A stretch of 64,000 bases of DNA, from assembly GCF_001640805.2 (NCBI RefSeq), contig NC_066842.1:23764098-23828097 (forward strand), written 5' to 3'. Shown piece by piece: positions 28,881 to 40,900 of this stretch; the first letter of the stretch is position 1; every line of letters begins with the position of its first letter. This DNA is from Lates calcarifer (taxonomy: Eukaryota > Chordata > Actinopteri > Centropomidae). Both the position numbers and the translations under genes were made by a program. The notes under the pieces are model-generated. The model had not been told where the DNA came from. It searched no databases and saw nothing but the letters and a program-made list of their open reading frames with translations.

Positions 28881-29559
28881 GTATACTGCCTCTGTAATGT
28901 TCATTAACTGCATTAGCAGTGTGTTTTTCCTATAAAAAATAATTTAAGTGTGCTGTTAGTATACTTCTTTTAAACTGTGCCATAGTTTACTTTTTATGTA
29001 CCTATCATAGATATACTTAACAAAATTAAACTTGAGTACTGACAAGTATAAACACAGGTCTATACTTGGTTTATATGTGTACCTAATCTTTTGATTGAGA
29101 TATTTTTAAAAGAGTATAACTTGTAACTGGAAGAAAATGTTTTAGATTTCAAAAGGTTCTGTTTTGCATTGGAAATAGAAACAATTTATAGTGAAGATAT
29201 CCCTCAGTTGAAGGTAATAATGTACCAACTTATTTTACTGCAGTTCAGATTACTTCTTTATAACAGTAAATACATGATATTACTACATGAACTTTTTTTG
29301 CCTGTTTTATTTTTTTATTTAGTTAGTTAGTTATCCCTGACCTGAACTTGGATAGACTGCAATCACCTGAAACCCCTAGTTTTTTGATAGATGAAATTAA
29401 CACACACACACAATACAGCAAACCCTTATTTGGTATGAGGACAATACTCTCCCCTCCACCTCCTTTCCACCGTGCTCCTCTAGTTTTTGAGTTTCCCCAC
29501 AACTATTTATTCTCTTGGACACACCCTCTCATTCAGTGGTTTTTCTATGCCCCCTGAAA

Positions 29560-30752
29560 ATTAAAACATTAAAGCGAAAGAGACAAGTTCCATGGTACAA
29601 CTCTAAAACCCGTACACTAAAACAAATATCACATAGGCTTGAAAGAATATGGTGTTCCACCAAACTGGAGGAATCCCACTTAGCCTGGCAAGTCTTAAAA
29701 GATATAAGAAGGCCTTCTGTAATGCAAGAGGCGCCTATTACTCGTCATTAATGGAGGATAATAAGAACAACCCCAGGTTTCTCTTCAGCACTGCAGCCAG
29801 GCTGACAGAGAGTCAGAGCTCTATTGATCCATGTATTCCTATAACCCCCAGCAGTGATGAGTTTATGAACTTTTTAATGATAAAATTTCTACCATTAGAG
29901 ACAAAATTTATCACACCCTGCCTTCAACCAGCACTGATTTATGTCACAACACAGGATCCGTAGAATCAGCTGCAAAATCTAACTTAGACTGTTTTTCTCC
30001 CATCGACCTCTACCAGCTCACTTCAACTATTTCAGCATCTAAACCTTCAACCTGTCTCTTAGACCCCCTGCCACCCCAGATAGCCTTTAATTTGCAGTTC
30101 TGTATTAGATATGTTAAATCTGTCCTTGTTAACATGCTATGTGTTGCAGGTGTATAAAATAGCTATAATCACACCCCTTCTAAAAAAGCCCACTCTTGAT
30201 CCAGACATATGAGCCAACTATAGACCTATATCTAACCTCCCCTTCCTTTCTAAGATCCTGGAGAAAGAAGTTGCAATTCTGTGACTTTCTACAAGATAAT
30301 TCATGGATTTTCAGTCAGGATTTAGGTTGTATCACAGCACAGATACAGCATTTGTAAAAGTTACAAATGACCTCCGAATTGCATCAGACAACGGACTTTT
30401 TTCTGTTATGGTCTTGTTAGATCTCAGTGCTGCTTTTGATACAATTGACCATCACATCCTTTTACAGAGACCGGAGCATTTAATCAGCATTAAAGGAACT
30501 GCACTAAACTGGTTTAAGTCCAGTCTATCTGATAGGCTTCAGTTTGTGCATGTTAATGACAATTCCTCCATGTACAAAAAAGTTAGACATGGAGTTCCAC
30601 TAGGGTCAGTGCTTGGACCAATTCTCTTCACCAAAACTTTCCTCTTTGATAAAGCTTCTAGTTAGGGTTGGCTCAGGCTTGGAACATCCCTTAGTCATGC
30701 TGCAATAGGCCTAGACTGCCGCTGCTGGAGATTTCCCATGACGCATTGAGTT
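29560..30752 (+). mobile_element. L2-type LINE fragment, internally deleted, followed by Tc1 insertion
   Basis: The connector after the endonuclease begins at about 29575 (KRKRQVPWYNSKTRTLKQ) and continues in shifted frames through NKNNPRFLFSTAARLTESQS. From 30303 the reverse transcriptase reads FQSGFRLYHSTDTAFVKVTN, then LLDLSAAFDTIDHHILLQ and HGVPLGSVLGPILFT. At about 30636 it jumps to the element's 3' region ('tcctctttgataaagcttctag...gcaataggcctagactgcc'), so the YADD catalytic box is lost. The phrase GVPLGSVLGP has Leu for the usual Gln. The copy ends near 30752, where Tc1 sequence starts. Confidence 0.82.
30303..30665 (+). pseudogene. LINE reverse transcriptase fragment
   Basis: This is the longest intact frame of the LINE, 120 codons. 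It covers the fingers and the first catalytic-Asp motif (DLSAAFDTIDH) and the GxxxGSVLGP motif of a non-LTR reverse transcriptase. The second catalytic box (YADD) is absent because of the deletion after GPILFT. It is not a host gene. Confidence 0.85.
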
Positions 30753-31563
30753 GTGAAGAAAAACCCCTTCACAACATCTACTCAAGTGAAGAACACTCTC
30801 CAGGAAGTAGGTGTTTCAATATCTAAATCTACCATAAAGAGAAGACTTCATGAGAGTAAATACAAAGGATTCACCACAAGGTGCAAACCATTAATCAGCC
30901 TCAAAAACAGAAAGGCCAGAATTGACTTTGCCAAAAAACACCTGAAGAAGCCAGCCCAGTTCTGGAACAGCATTCTTTGGACAGATGAGACTAAGATCAA
31001 CCTGTACCAGAATGATGGGAAGAAGAAAGTTCGGAGAAGAATTGGAACAGCTCATGATCCAAAGCACACCACATCTTCTGTAAAACATGGTGGAGGCAGT
31101 GTGATGGCATGGGCATGCATGGCTTCCAATGGCACTGGGTCACTTGTGTTTATTGATGTGACAAAAGACAGAAGCAGCCGGATGAATTCTGAAGTGTATA
31201 GGGATAGACTTTCTGCTCAGATTCAGCCAAATGCAGCAAAGTTGATTGGACGGCGCTTCACAGTACAGATGGACAATGATCCAAAACATACTGCAAAAGC
31301 AACCCAGGTTTTTTAAAGCAAAGAAGTGGAATATTCTGCAATGGCCGAGTCAATCACCAGATCTCAACCCAATCGAGCATGCATATCACTTGCTCAAGAC
31401 AAAACTTAAGGCAGAAAGACCCTCAAACAAGCAACAACTGAAGACAGCTGCAGTCAAGGTCTGGCAAAGCATCACAAAGGAGGAAACCCAGCGTTTGGTG
31501 ATGTCCATGGGTTCCAGAGTTCAGGCAGTCATTGCCTGCAAAGGATTCTCAACAAAATATTGA
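30753..31563 (+). pseudogene. Tc1-like DDE transposase, one frameshift, N-terminus missing
   Basis: The first frame (30753-31313) contains SISKSTIKRRLHESKYKG, SILWTDETKINLYQNDG with the first catalytic Asp, GGGSVMAWACMASNGTG, and VQMDNDPKHTAKA with the second Asp. Then an indel near 31308-31316 shifts the frame. The second frame carries FKAKKWNILQWPSQSPDLNP, IEH with the catalytic Glu, and a C-terminus QAVIACKGFSTKY. The spacing fits a DD34E transposase. One indel and the missing N-terminus make it inactive. Relatively few defects suggest a fairly young copy. Confidence 0.92.
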
Positions 31564-31819
31564 AAAGTAACATTTTACTTAGGGTTATGTTTATTTGTCC
31601 AATTACTTTTGAGCCCCTGAAATGAGGATCGTTTGTATAAAAATAGCTACAATTCCTACATGTTTAATCATATATTTTTGTTCAACCCCTTGAATTAAAC
31701 CTTAAAGTCTGCACTTCAATTCTGTTGTAGTTGTTTCATTTCAAATCCAATGTGGTGACATGCAGAGCCCAAATCATGAAGATTGTGTCACTGTCCAAAT
31801 ATTTTTGGGCCTAACTGTA
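30753..31819 (+). mobile_element. 5'-truncated Tc1-like transposon in a LINE
   Basis: The transposase starts part-way through the second DNA-binding helix, so the left inverted repeat and about the first 60 or more residues are missing. The 3' side is complete through the transposase end (GFSTKY, stop at 31561-31563) and the right terminal repeat, which ends 'tatttttgggcctaactgta' at 31819. The element abuts the LINE 3' region at about 30752. Confidence 0.88.
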
Positions 31820-32198
31820 CATATATATGGAATTGAGTCCAGGGGTCCTTTTTTGCAATCCCTGCAGCAGAACCTTGGGCTGCCTCCTTGCAGCAATTGT
31901 TTTTTGAATGTGAGTGAGTTTTACCATGTGATTTAGAAGCAACACTGACTTTGTGGTGCCAATAAAACAACAAAAGGGAGCTAGTGTGTGGATTTTCATT
32001 GGTAGATATTATTCTATATGGTCCCTTCTCCAATCTTACGCAGTGTACCATTTATACATACAGGAAGAGCAAATATTCAATACATACCCCTTAGTCCAAG
32101 GGCAGGATCTGACTCATGATCATCATCATCATCTCCATCTACCTCGCCTACTTCCAGTTCATCTTAAGAAAAGCATTGATGAGCAAAAACACAATATA

Positions 32199-32455
32199 TA
32201 GTACCAGTCAAAAGTTTGGACACACCTTCTCATTTGTTTTGTCTTTGTTTTTATTACTTTCTACATTGTAGATTAATAGTGAAGACATCAAAACTATGAC
32301 GGAATACATATGGAATTATGTAGTAATTATGTAGTAGTGTTGTTTAACAAAAAGTGTTAAACAAACCAGAATTTTAGATTCTTCAAACTAGCCACCTTTT
32401 GCTGTGATGACAGCTTTGCACACTTCTGCCATTCAAATTCATAAGGTAGTACCAG
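32199..32455. mobile_element. solo terminal repeat of a Tc1-like family
   Basis: This starts 'tagtaccagtcaaaagtttggacacacc' and runs through 'tagattcttcaaactagccaccttttgctgtgatgacagctttgcacacttc'. It matches the left end of the element at 42686-44105 almost word for word, including the start of the antisense transposase C-terminus. No second end is nearby. Confidence 0.85.
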
Positions 32456-32817
32456 TTAGTTGGCTAATCAGTTTGCCAAACTTCAGGCATGCCATAGTGA
32501 CATTAAGACTTGGATGACAAGCAACTTTTTACTTTACCTGCTGCTCCTACAACTCCACACAACACTTGCTGTTATAATTAGAAATTACTAGTAGTGCTTC
32601 TAGTTTTACTACTACTTTTGCAATCATTACTTTAATTATCGCTACTGTCATTACTACTACGCTATTCTCTACCCCCCCTTTCTCAACCCAACTGGTTGAG
32701 GCAGATGCCCACCCACCCTGAGTCTGGTTCTGCTCAAGGTTTATGACTCCTCTATAGTTGCCTCTAACAGCCAGTAAAAGTCTTTGTGGATCTGAATATC
32801 ATGGCCCTAAAAGTTAA

Positions 32818-34215
32818 CTAGTTGGTCCAGCTCATTCTTGAGGTTGAGAATCTGGGACAATGTTGCAACGTGCTTGTGAAGATGTGTAGACCTGAGATAG
32901 TCCGGATTCTTTGCACCACACTAACTTGCAAAAATCCTGATGCAGTCCTGTCCTCTGTAGAAGCTAGTGGGGGGTTACTGTGGCCTTCCAAATAAGAAAG
33001 GGTTGTCCCTGTCCACATTACATATGTCACAGTTTCAGGTTTTAACAAAACCAACTTTTCTCCCTCTTTTGTCCATTATTTCCACCCTGCTGAAATGCTT
33101 GGCCAGCTTTCACTCAAATGACGAGAGGCCAACAGCTAAGTCCTCATGAAGCTGAGTCTGGTCTCTTTTCATGAAAGACTCAAGTGTCATTTTTGAGACT
33201 GTACAATGTCTGATAATTATTTGAGCAAGTGTCACTTTTGCAGGTTCTGCATACATCTGTGGAGACAGCATCCACTGATTTCTCTTCCAGGTCTCTTGTT
33301 GACCTTTGATTTGCTCAAAGTAGCATGAGGAATGTACGGAGATAAGTTCTGTCCATTCTTTTGAGCACAGTTGCATGAATCGCTCTGCTGCTTTCATCAT
33401 CTCTTCATCCTCTGCTGCAATGGCCCTGTAGAGAATAATGTTATCCAATCTTCTTAAGCAAATGTTGTAATTTCAAAGCAAGACTTGGTGTGTGATAGAC
33501 ATGCTTTCCCTCATTGTAACCAGCAACATCTTTGACTGCCTCAATGACTTTGTAAAAATCGTTCAGTTTTACAGCATCTTCAAAGCTAAATATAGAAATG
33601 TGTTTTTCTCAGTGTCAACAAGAGTCTCCCCATTTCTCAACCTTCTGTCTGATGCATTCAAATTTTGTTGGCTCATTTCCATGCTCAGTGTAGAGAGACC
33701 AACCAAGTTGCAGCATGAGGAAATCATTTTAAGCGACAGATGGTAACTCATCTTGCCTCATGTTTCTCAAGATCTTCCACACCAGAAATGCATTGAATGA
33801 ATGTTGATTTTGCAACATCAGCTAGAGCTAAGGCATTTATCCTTACCAGTTGCTTCAGTGTCTGTGATTGTCTTTGATGGGCACCTATGCAAGTGGCACC
33901 ACAACTCTGTGCAAATGCATCCCTTTGCAATATACACAATGCACATATACTTTTGAATTTAGCGAGATGTTAGATCTTCCTGGTTGTCTTTTCAGCTTCA
34001 GTGGTCCACTCTGATTGTCCATGATCCCTTGAATGCTTTTAATTGCTTCCATTCTGCAGCTTCTTAAGTCCCATATTTCTCTCTTTATAGTGTCTTGGGA
34101 GCAAATATGCTTAAGCAGTTTCAGGTTCTTCTAATTCATACTGTTTGAGGTGATGAACAATTTTGGATTGAAGCACATTGCAAACATAACATTAGTTTTT
34201 GTGGGAGCAGTCTTT
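32818..34215 (-). pseudogene. decayed gene of a fish multicopy family resembling tyrosine recombinases
   Basis: Minus-strand frames, read from high to low coordinate and broken by several indels, show in order: a Cys-containing KVYVHCVYCKGM segment (about 33895-33960); QLGWSLYTEHGNEPTKFECIR (about 33640-33720); EDAVKLNDFYKVIEAVKDVAG (about 33525-33590); a long clean stretch at 33110-33448 with AAEDEEMMKAAERFMQLCSK; a weak PPTSFYRGQDCIRIF segment (about 32930-32980); and LRSTHLHKHVATLSQ with ILNLKNELDQL (about 32818-32895). From memory, fish genomes carry many uncharacterised genes with this order. Their LRKHxATLSQ...LGH...Y end looks like the C-terminal box of tyrosine recombinases. Here the end after LDQL is missing, and H replaces the Arg of the LRKH motif. 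The call to a recombinase-like family is inference. Confidence 0.5.
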
Positions 34216-35652
34216 GAGGTTTGGTACAGTCTCAATTGTTGCTCCCTAGTTTGAAGAATGAGACTTTTTTATAAACTTTTTTATAGTTGTTCTCTTAGCC
34301 CTCTGAGTATTGTTTGTGGTGGGGTCAAGATCAGAACAGGGACACTGTCAGGTATGAAGTCTTCGTCAATACTGAATTTGTCAGAGTTGGAAGCAGCACT
34401 CCCCTCCCATACAGCAGTTTATGGGTTGTGGCACTGTATTTGTCTTCTTCTTAGAAGACTCTGAGACAATTATGAGTTGATTTCAGACAACGGCTGCTGC
34501 TTCTCTGTCCAATCTGGCTTCATGTCCTACTCACTCCTTTCTAGATATTTTCACATTTTACTTGGTGAATTAATGGTTTATTTCAACCAAAACATTATTG
34601 GAACAATGAACCACAAAGGATTTAGCGAGTTTTATTCTATTTCTTGTTTGGTGAGATGTGTTAAACTTACTGTTTTTCTAAATGGAGTCTGGATTAATAA
34701 AGTGGCTTTCTGGCTTAACAAGAAGGGTCTTACTCTTTAACAACCAAGTGGTTGGAGATTTAGAAAAAAATCTGAGCCCAGCACTGACAAAAACACCAAT
34801 TTTTTTCACTTAAATGAGATACGCTGACAGCCACCATTTCCCAAAGGTTTGCAGCCTGATTCACCAGTGATTACAGCATTCAATACTGACACAAAAACAT
34901 GGGAAAACAGCATTCAAAGTGTAAACATGGAATTTACCCTTAAATACGTTGCTAAAAAACAATATACTTAACAGTTTGGTGATTCCTCATCTGTACATCT
35001 CCCTCCTTTGCACCGTCCTACATTGAGGCCTCGACCTAACAGTCATTTTGACAGGAAACTCAGCAGCCACTAAGTGGCCAGAATCTGCCCGATTGCAGTG
35101 CAGCCAATCACTGACCAGGGATGTGCTCTGCCATGCAATGAATGGCACTTAATCAGTGTGAAAGGAGACAGAAATGTTTACTGAACATCAGGACCGCCCA
35201 ACTTTTGACAGCAGGAGATTATACACTGCAAGCATACACTTTGTCCTCACAAGAAGGAAAGCCAGCAAAACCAATGCACACACACACAGACCCTAGGTAA
35301 CAGCTTTTAAGACAACTACACAAAACTACAATTACATAGTATGTCCAATAGGTGGCTCTCAAAGACCACAAATGGCACAAGATAACTTAATCTCTGATTA
35401 ATGTGTTAAATAAGATATAAAGTTACAAAAACGTTGTTACATGCCACATATGACACAACTAACATGAAAAATTGGCAACAACATGTTATATTGACGGAAA
35501 CAGCGTCCATCAGTAATGAAGCTATAAGCTGCTAACTAGGGGTTATCAAGGGAAGTCAGGGTTGACAAACCCTGGCTGCCTCAGTCTGTCTTAATTGGTA
35601 CTATGATGGTGATTAAGATGTTAGTAAGTTGAGTCTGTGTTAACTTAATCAG

Positions 35653-35656
<4 letters not shown>
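34216..35656. other. intergenic DNA, nothing recognised
   Basis: No family motif, RNA gene or repeat was identified. The open frames at 34258-34464 and 34477-34740 carry no recognisable domain. The first of them may overlap decayed upstream sequence of the minus-strand pseudogene. Confidence 0.4.

Positions 35657-35684
<28 letters not shown>
35657..35684. repeat. (TG)14 microsatellite
   Basis: An uninterrupted TG run in intergenic DNA. Confidence 0.97.
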
Positions 35685-35687
<3 letters not shown>

Positions 35688-37808
35688 TGGGTGTGCACCA
35701 TATTTCTCAGCTGAAGAGTGCACATTAATTCTGTCAGTTTATGAGGAATTTAAAGAGTCTTTAACAGCAAAATGTAAAACCAAGGCTGCCAACAAAGCCA
35801 GGGAGACTTGTCAAGTGTTCTCTAGTATCTTAATTTGTAAAATGAGATGTAAGGACACGGAAAATATGTGATAATTATTAGGGTACTTGGATTATAGTCA
35901 ACATGTGGGTCACATTTCTGAAAATTACCTGTTACTCACTGTAAATTGATGCCTAGAAAACTTAGGCTGCACTGTATGAATGTAATGCTGTTATGTTAGG
36001 TATTAACTACATTTTAACAATGCCTCAGTGGTATGTAGTCTGCAATTACAACAGCCTGCCCCACCTTCCTGACATTTAAGGGATTATTCAGATATGCAAC
36101 ATTAATAATTTTAAATTCTGCCATTGTCTTTCTCATTGAATTGAAAAACTGTATAAATAACACTAACCTTTTATCCACATATCGCTACCATCTACTAACT
36201 ACCATTTTTTCATTTTTCTTTTTAGGAAAGGGCGAATGCAAGGAAATAAATACATGACTTTTTAAAAAAGTGTTAAAAAATTTTTTTCAGACTGAAGGTC
36301 TTTACACAACCCTGTTCTGCGAAGTCAGCCTCTCTCAGTCATTGTGCCAAGATGAATCGGTTCTTTTACCTGTGGGGTAACCTGTGGGTACTTATGTAGG
36401 ATAAAACCAAGTCAACCATGAACATAGCTGCAGTATAAAGATGCATTGTAAAATACCATGGCAGCAAATCGTGGGTAAAACCTATCCACCTTTCCTAGTA
36501 TGGGTTAATCAGGAAGTTACACCTGATATCATTAAGTTACTCCTGAAGTTTCCCTGATAAACCAGTGACCTTGCTTCATAACACAGGCCTCTGCTAGCTC
36601 CTGATTAGACTAGCTGGAACAATAAACAGTCCTCTTTGACTCTCTGCCAATCAGGTATCTCTCACCAATTACTGTCATAGGAGGCTACACTGACTGACAG
36701 GCTTTATAGCCTTTAGGCATAATCACACATTTCCCTGACCCCTGGAAAACTCAGTAACTGCAGTAATAGTCCTTTTCATGTTGGTGTGTGTTGGTTGGGT
36801 TACCAGGGAGATTGTTATGATTTGCCTTCCTGAAGAAAGTTGTGACTGTAAGGTCCTCTTATGGGAGAATGAGGTATTGTTTTAGGCTACTGCTGTTAGG
36901 TGAAGCTCAGTGTTGTCTCAAACCTTTTGTGAAACCTGTAATGCGTGGATTAAACTGTAACTATGCATAATGTGTATGCTACTTTGCTTATTATTTCCAA
37001 GCTTAGGTTTCTGTAGGTTTCTAAGAGTCCAATCTGCATAGTTCTTTTCATGTTATTTCCCTTGATAGAAGTAACAATCAAATACCCAGTGAAGAGATGA
37101 AGTGTGTATTTCTACCATCCATATGGCTTTGTGTCCATTATAGCTGATCTTCTGAACTGACTGTTTGACCTTTGACTTGGTCATGGTCATATACATCGTA
37201 CATGTGCTAATAACTGATCTGTGTTAGAAAGAGGGCCTCCTCTATATCGGCTTCTTATCATGGGATGACAGAAAAGCAGGAGACTGAATGTGTTCAGGCC
37301 ATAATTTTTTTGTGGTATTATTTTACCCTAATGCGGTCCCTGGTGCATATCTACCTGTGTGCCAGGTGTGATGACGCTACATATGTTTTTTTACCTGTTA
37401 TAGCTGCCGTGTCTGAACTTTTTAATCGCACCTCATATATTGAGTGCTCATCTTTCTGTGCGTTCAGTGTATGTTTTTGTAACAGTGCATATTCATGCAC
37501 TTTTACATCAATTTTACATACATTACAATTCAGTGATTCACAGTCCAGTGACAGGCAGAAGAAAAGAGATCTCTATAGTGGTACCATTAATATGCCTGAA
37601 CTATTACAGTATGTGTGTGTGCATGTGTATATATGTGTGTGTAATGTGTGTAGTTGGTTCCCATTGGTGGTCTTGTGGTTGCAGAGTAAATTATCTCGTT
37701 TGCAACCCTTTCAACAAAGTGCTTCTTACTGGGGGGATGATCTCAGTATCATCTCCCCAACCCCCTTTCTTTCTCTCTCTTTCTCCTTGCTCTCTCCCAG
37801 ATCAACAT
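35685..37808. other. intergenic DNA, nothing recognised
   Basis: The longest open frame here (37265-37876) runs into a CA microsatellite and has Cys/Val-rich low-complexity content without a domain. It is not supported as a gene. Confidence 0.5.
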
Positions 37809-38143
37809 ACACACACACACACACACACACCCATGCTCACACAAATGCAGGGGGAGTAGTGTCTCCATTTAGATGAGATGGTGGAAACAGAGTAGCATTT
37901 CCTGTGTCCTCTGATAATGAGCTCTGTAATTGAACATACAATATTCATTCATTCATTCATTCATTCAATTTTCATTCATTCATGCATATTTTTGTCCTGC
38001 TGTTACTAGTCCTTGAGGTGAATTTTAACTGTTATTTAAGCAACCAAGTTTACCATGAACACACTGACATACATGCGATAGTCTGATGGACTACTTGAGA
38101 AAGGGTTTTACACACATACACGCACACACACACACACACACAC
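37809..38143. repeat. cluster of microsatellites: (CA)n, (ATTC)n, (CA)n
   Basis: CA runs at about 37809-37830 and 38112-38143 flank an (ATTC)n run at 37943-37982. These are simple-sequence repeats only. Confidence 0.95.
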
Positions 38144-39300
38144 ACATACAGACACACATAAGATAATCTATTTAAAATTACACACAGTTTGAGTTTGCTA
38201 CTTCACAGTAAGTGAAAGCAATACAGTGTGGGTGTGTATTCAAATTAAGCTGTAGCTGAACACCTACACATCTGCATAAGAAGAATTAAGCCAAACAGTG
38301 ACTGACAAAATCTGATGAGGGCATCCAAATACTTATCTGCAGCTCCCTCACTCAATCAAAATACAACACACCAATACATAATTGGGGATTTCAAATATCA
38401 CCTTAAAGAGAAAGGTCCATGGTTTTACAAAGTAAAGGTTTCAGAAGACCAGCAAGCTGAGGAGAGTGAAAATATAAATTCATGTATTCATTTAACTTCT
38501 GCTTCTCAATACATGTGACTGACAAGACCTGCCAAATAATCTTAAAAGTAGCCCAATTTTTTTTTCTTTATCATTTAAGAGAGGGTTTTTTGTTCATCCC
38601 ATTACATAATGTTGCTATAGATTCAGTAAGCTATATTGTAGGCTGGCAATTTGAGCCCTATTTCTTTTAATCTATATTTGTTTAATGTTAATAGTGAAGT
38701 CAATATTAATAGTTTCTGTTTTATGGGTTCTATTGGATGTGCTAACAGCTATTAATGATTTGCTCTAGAACTGAAGAAAACTTATAAGTGGAATTACCAT
38801 ACTTCATGTTTCAATGACGAGGATTCTCTTCATCTTGGATTCATAAAATCCCAAGAAAACCTTCACAACAGGACAGGAAAAACAGATGATGTCAAAGGGA
38901 GGTTGTCTTATATTAGGTCTATATTCTAGCCAGTACAACATTATTCCACTGAGTCATATCTGTGCCTTACCCATACTACCCATACTTAACTTGACTGTGG
39001 TATTTGAGAGGAAGATATTTTATATGTTCTGCATGTCTTTTATCATTACTACCTCAGTAGTAATCATTACTACCTCATTACTACCTCAGTAGCAGTTGTA
39101 GCTGCACTATAAGAACTTGCGTGTTTACCTCTGCATCCATTGCTGTTGCAAACACATATAGCAGGTTGTAGCTTAGAGTATAATTACTTATAATCAATAA
39201 TATTATATCAAGAGTAAATGACATGACTACTTGTACTACTATGTGAAAGGGATTATTTGTGGTGACAAATCTTTTAGTGTCTTTCATGGTTTTAGTTTTC
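38144..39300. other. intergenic DNA, nothing recognised
   Basis: AT-rich DNA without motif. The repeated word 'cattactacctcagtagtaatcattactacctca' near 39048-39090 is a short local duplication. Confidence 0.5.
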
Positions 39301-40900
39301 TGTCACTACTTTTGTGTCATAGGTTTGGGCAAAAGCTACAAAAAACCACCATTACCACTGGAAATTATTAGCAGTTGTACTTGGCTTCACTAGTTTCCAC
39401 TGCCACCAAACATTTGCTTGTGAAGGGGTGTTTATTCTACCCAACCCGGACACCAGTAAAATTTTCTCCTCCTTTCCCTCCATTTTCTATGATTGTCATG
39501 GTCACACTGCAAACTGTGGGGCAAGTCAAAAAAGTTCAATCATCGTTAACCATCTTCGAATGTCAGTAGCAAGTAGCTGTCTGATTTCAATAGAGCAGTA
39601 TATGTCCTTGCCACATCTACTGATGTCGACCTTGGTAGTATGACTGATGTCTTGTTTACATTCAAAACAATGGAAGTAGCAATTGAAACTGCTAGCTGTT
39701 TGTATGTCTGCAAATACCTTAAAAGTGATGTCTCTGATTTCCTGGTTTCCAGATCAGTCATTTGCAGCAGTTTATCAAGGAACCAAATTTCAACTCACAA
39801 AATATAGTATAGCCTGTGACAAAGCTGCTCAACCTGTCTTGAGACATTTTTGGGCTTTAGATGTTTTCATGACTCTGAGTGTCCACAACAGCCATTACAA
39901 GAAGAGTACAAAATATCCACACAGCAACACACACCTCTTCAAAAGTGTTTTGCAGCAGCTTTCTGCAAATTGCTTTGAGAGCCCAAGAGGGATAAATTAG
40001 GTGGACAAATTGGCACTATATGCAGCCTGTGGGTGCCTCACTTTTGGATCATTTCTAGTGCCTGTTGATAAGTTGAATTACATCCAAGATGTACTTTGTC
40101 TTCACTAATGCCCTGTAATTTTTAAATGTGGCCCAGATTTCTCTGAACTGTGAATCTAAATGACTGATAATGTTGTCATGCTTGGCATAAATACTGTGTC
40201 AGCATTCTGTCTAGTTGGTTTTATCTATGGCAGTCTCATCATGAAACCACTTTTAAGTTCCCTGGTGCCTTTGTATGCTCTGAAATTGAAGTGTCAGCCC
40301 ATTGTATTTGCCTCAGACAGAATATTATCCCAAACATCACTCAGACTCTACATTGCTGTTGCTTTATAGTCTCTCTGTTGGCTCAGCTATCTCCCACGGA
40401 GTGTGTTGTGTTCCTGTCCTCCATGCATTGTCAACCACAAGACAAAAAAGGGAAATCTTGTTGAAAGGCTTAATATATTTTTGGGAACATTTTCTTCTCA
40501 TTTTGCCTTACCAAAGAGTATTCCATGGGGGCAAAATGACAGACAGTGAGACTGTTATTACAGGTCTTACAGCAAAATGCCTTTTTAGCATGGCCCTTGC
40601 TGGCTGTGAAGAGAACCTCAAGATGATTCACACCAACAAATATTTTATTTTGTGTCATAATAACTTGGTATATATCACAATATAGCCATGTTTGTATATG
40701 TTCATACATTCCTCTATCTGTGGCGCACTGAGGTCATGCAGCAACGTCTCTGCATGCTCAGTAAATTACATGAAGCGCTCAGTAGTGTTACAGTGTGCCT
40801 TTCTTCATCATACTGCAGATATCTTAGCAACAGAACAACTTGTTCTGTATGAAAAATATTTCATATGTGGAAAATATACAAATAGTTGAATCGAATATGT
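39301..40900. other. unassigned stretch with protein-like fragments, possibly a decayed element
   Basis: The minus strand gives many short, stop-broken fragments with amino-acid composition more protein-like than the flanks, for example SHLDSQFREIWATFKNY at about 40105-40165. No domain could be named. It may be a heavily decayed transposable element, but it may also be chance. Confidence 0.2.

Noticed and set aside
37265..37876. 203-codon plus-strand open frame
   Set aside because: It runs into a CA microsatellite, is rich in Cys/Val/Ser low-complexity stretches, and has an overlapping frame of similar length. No domain.
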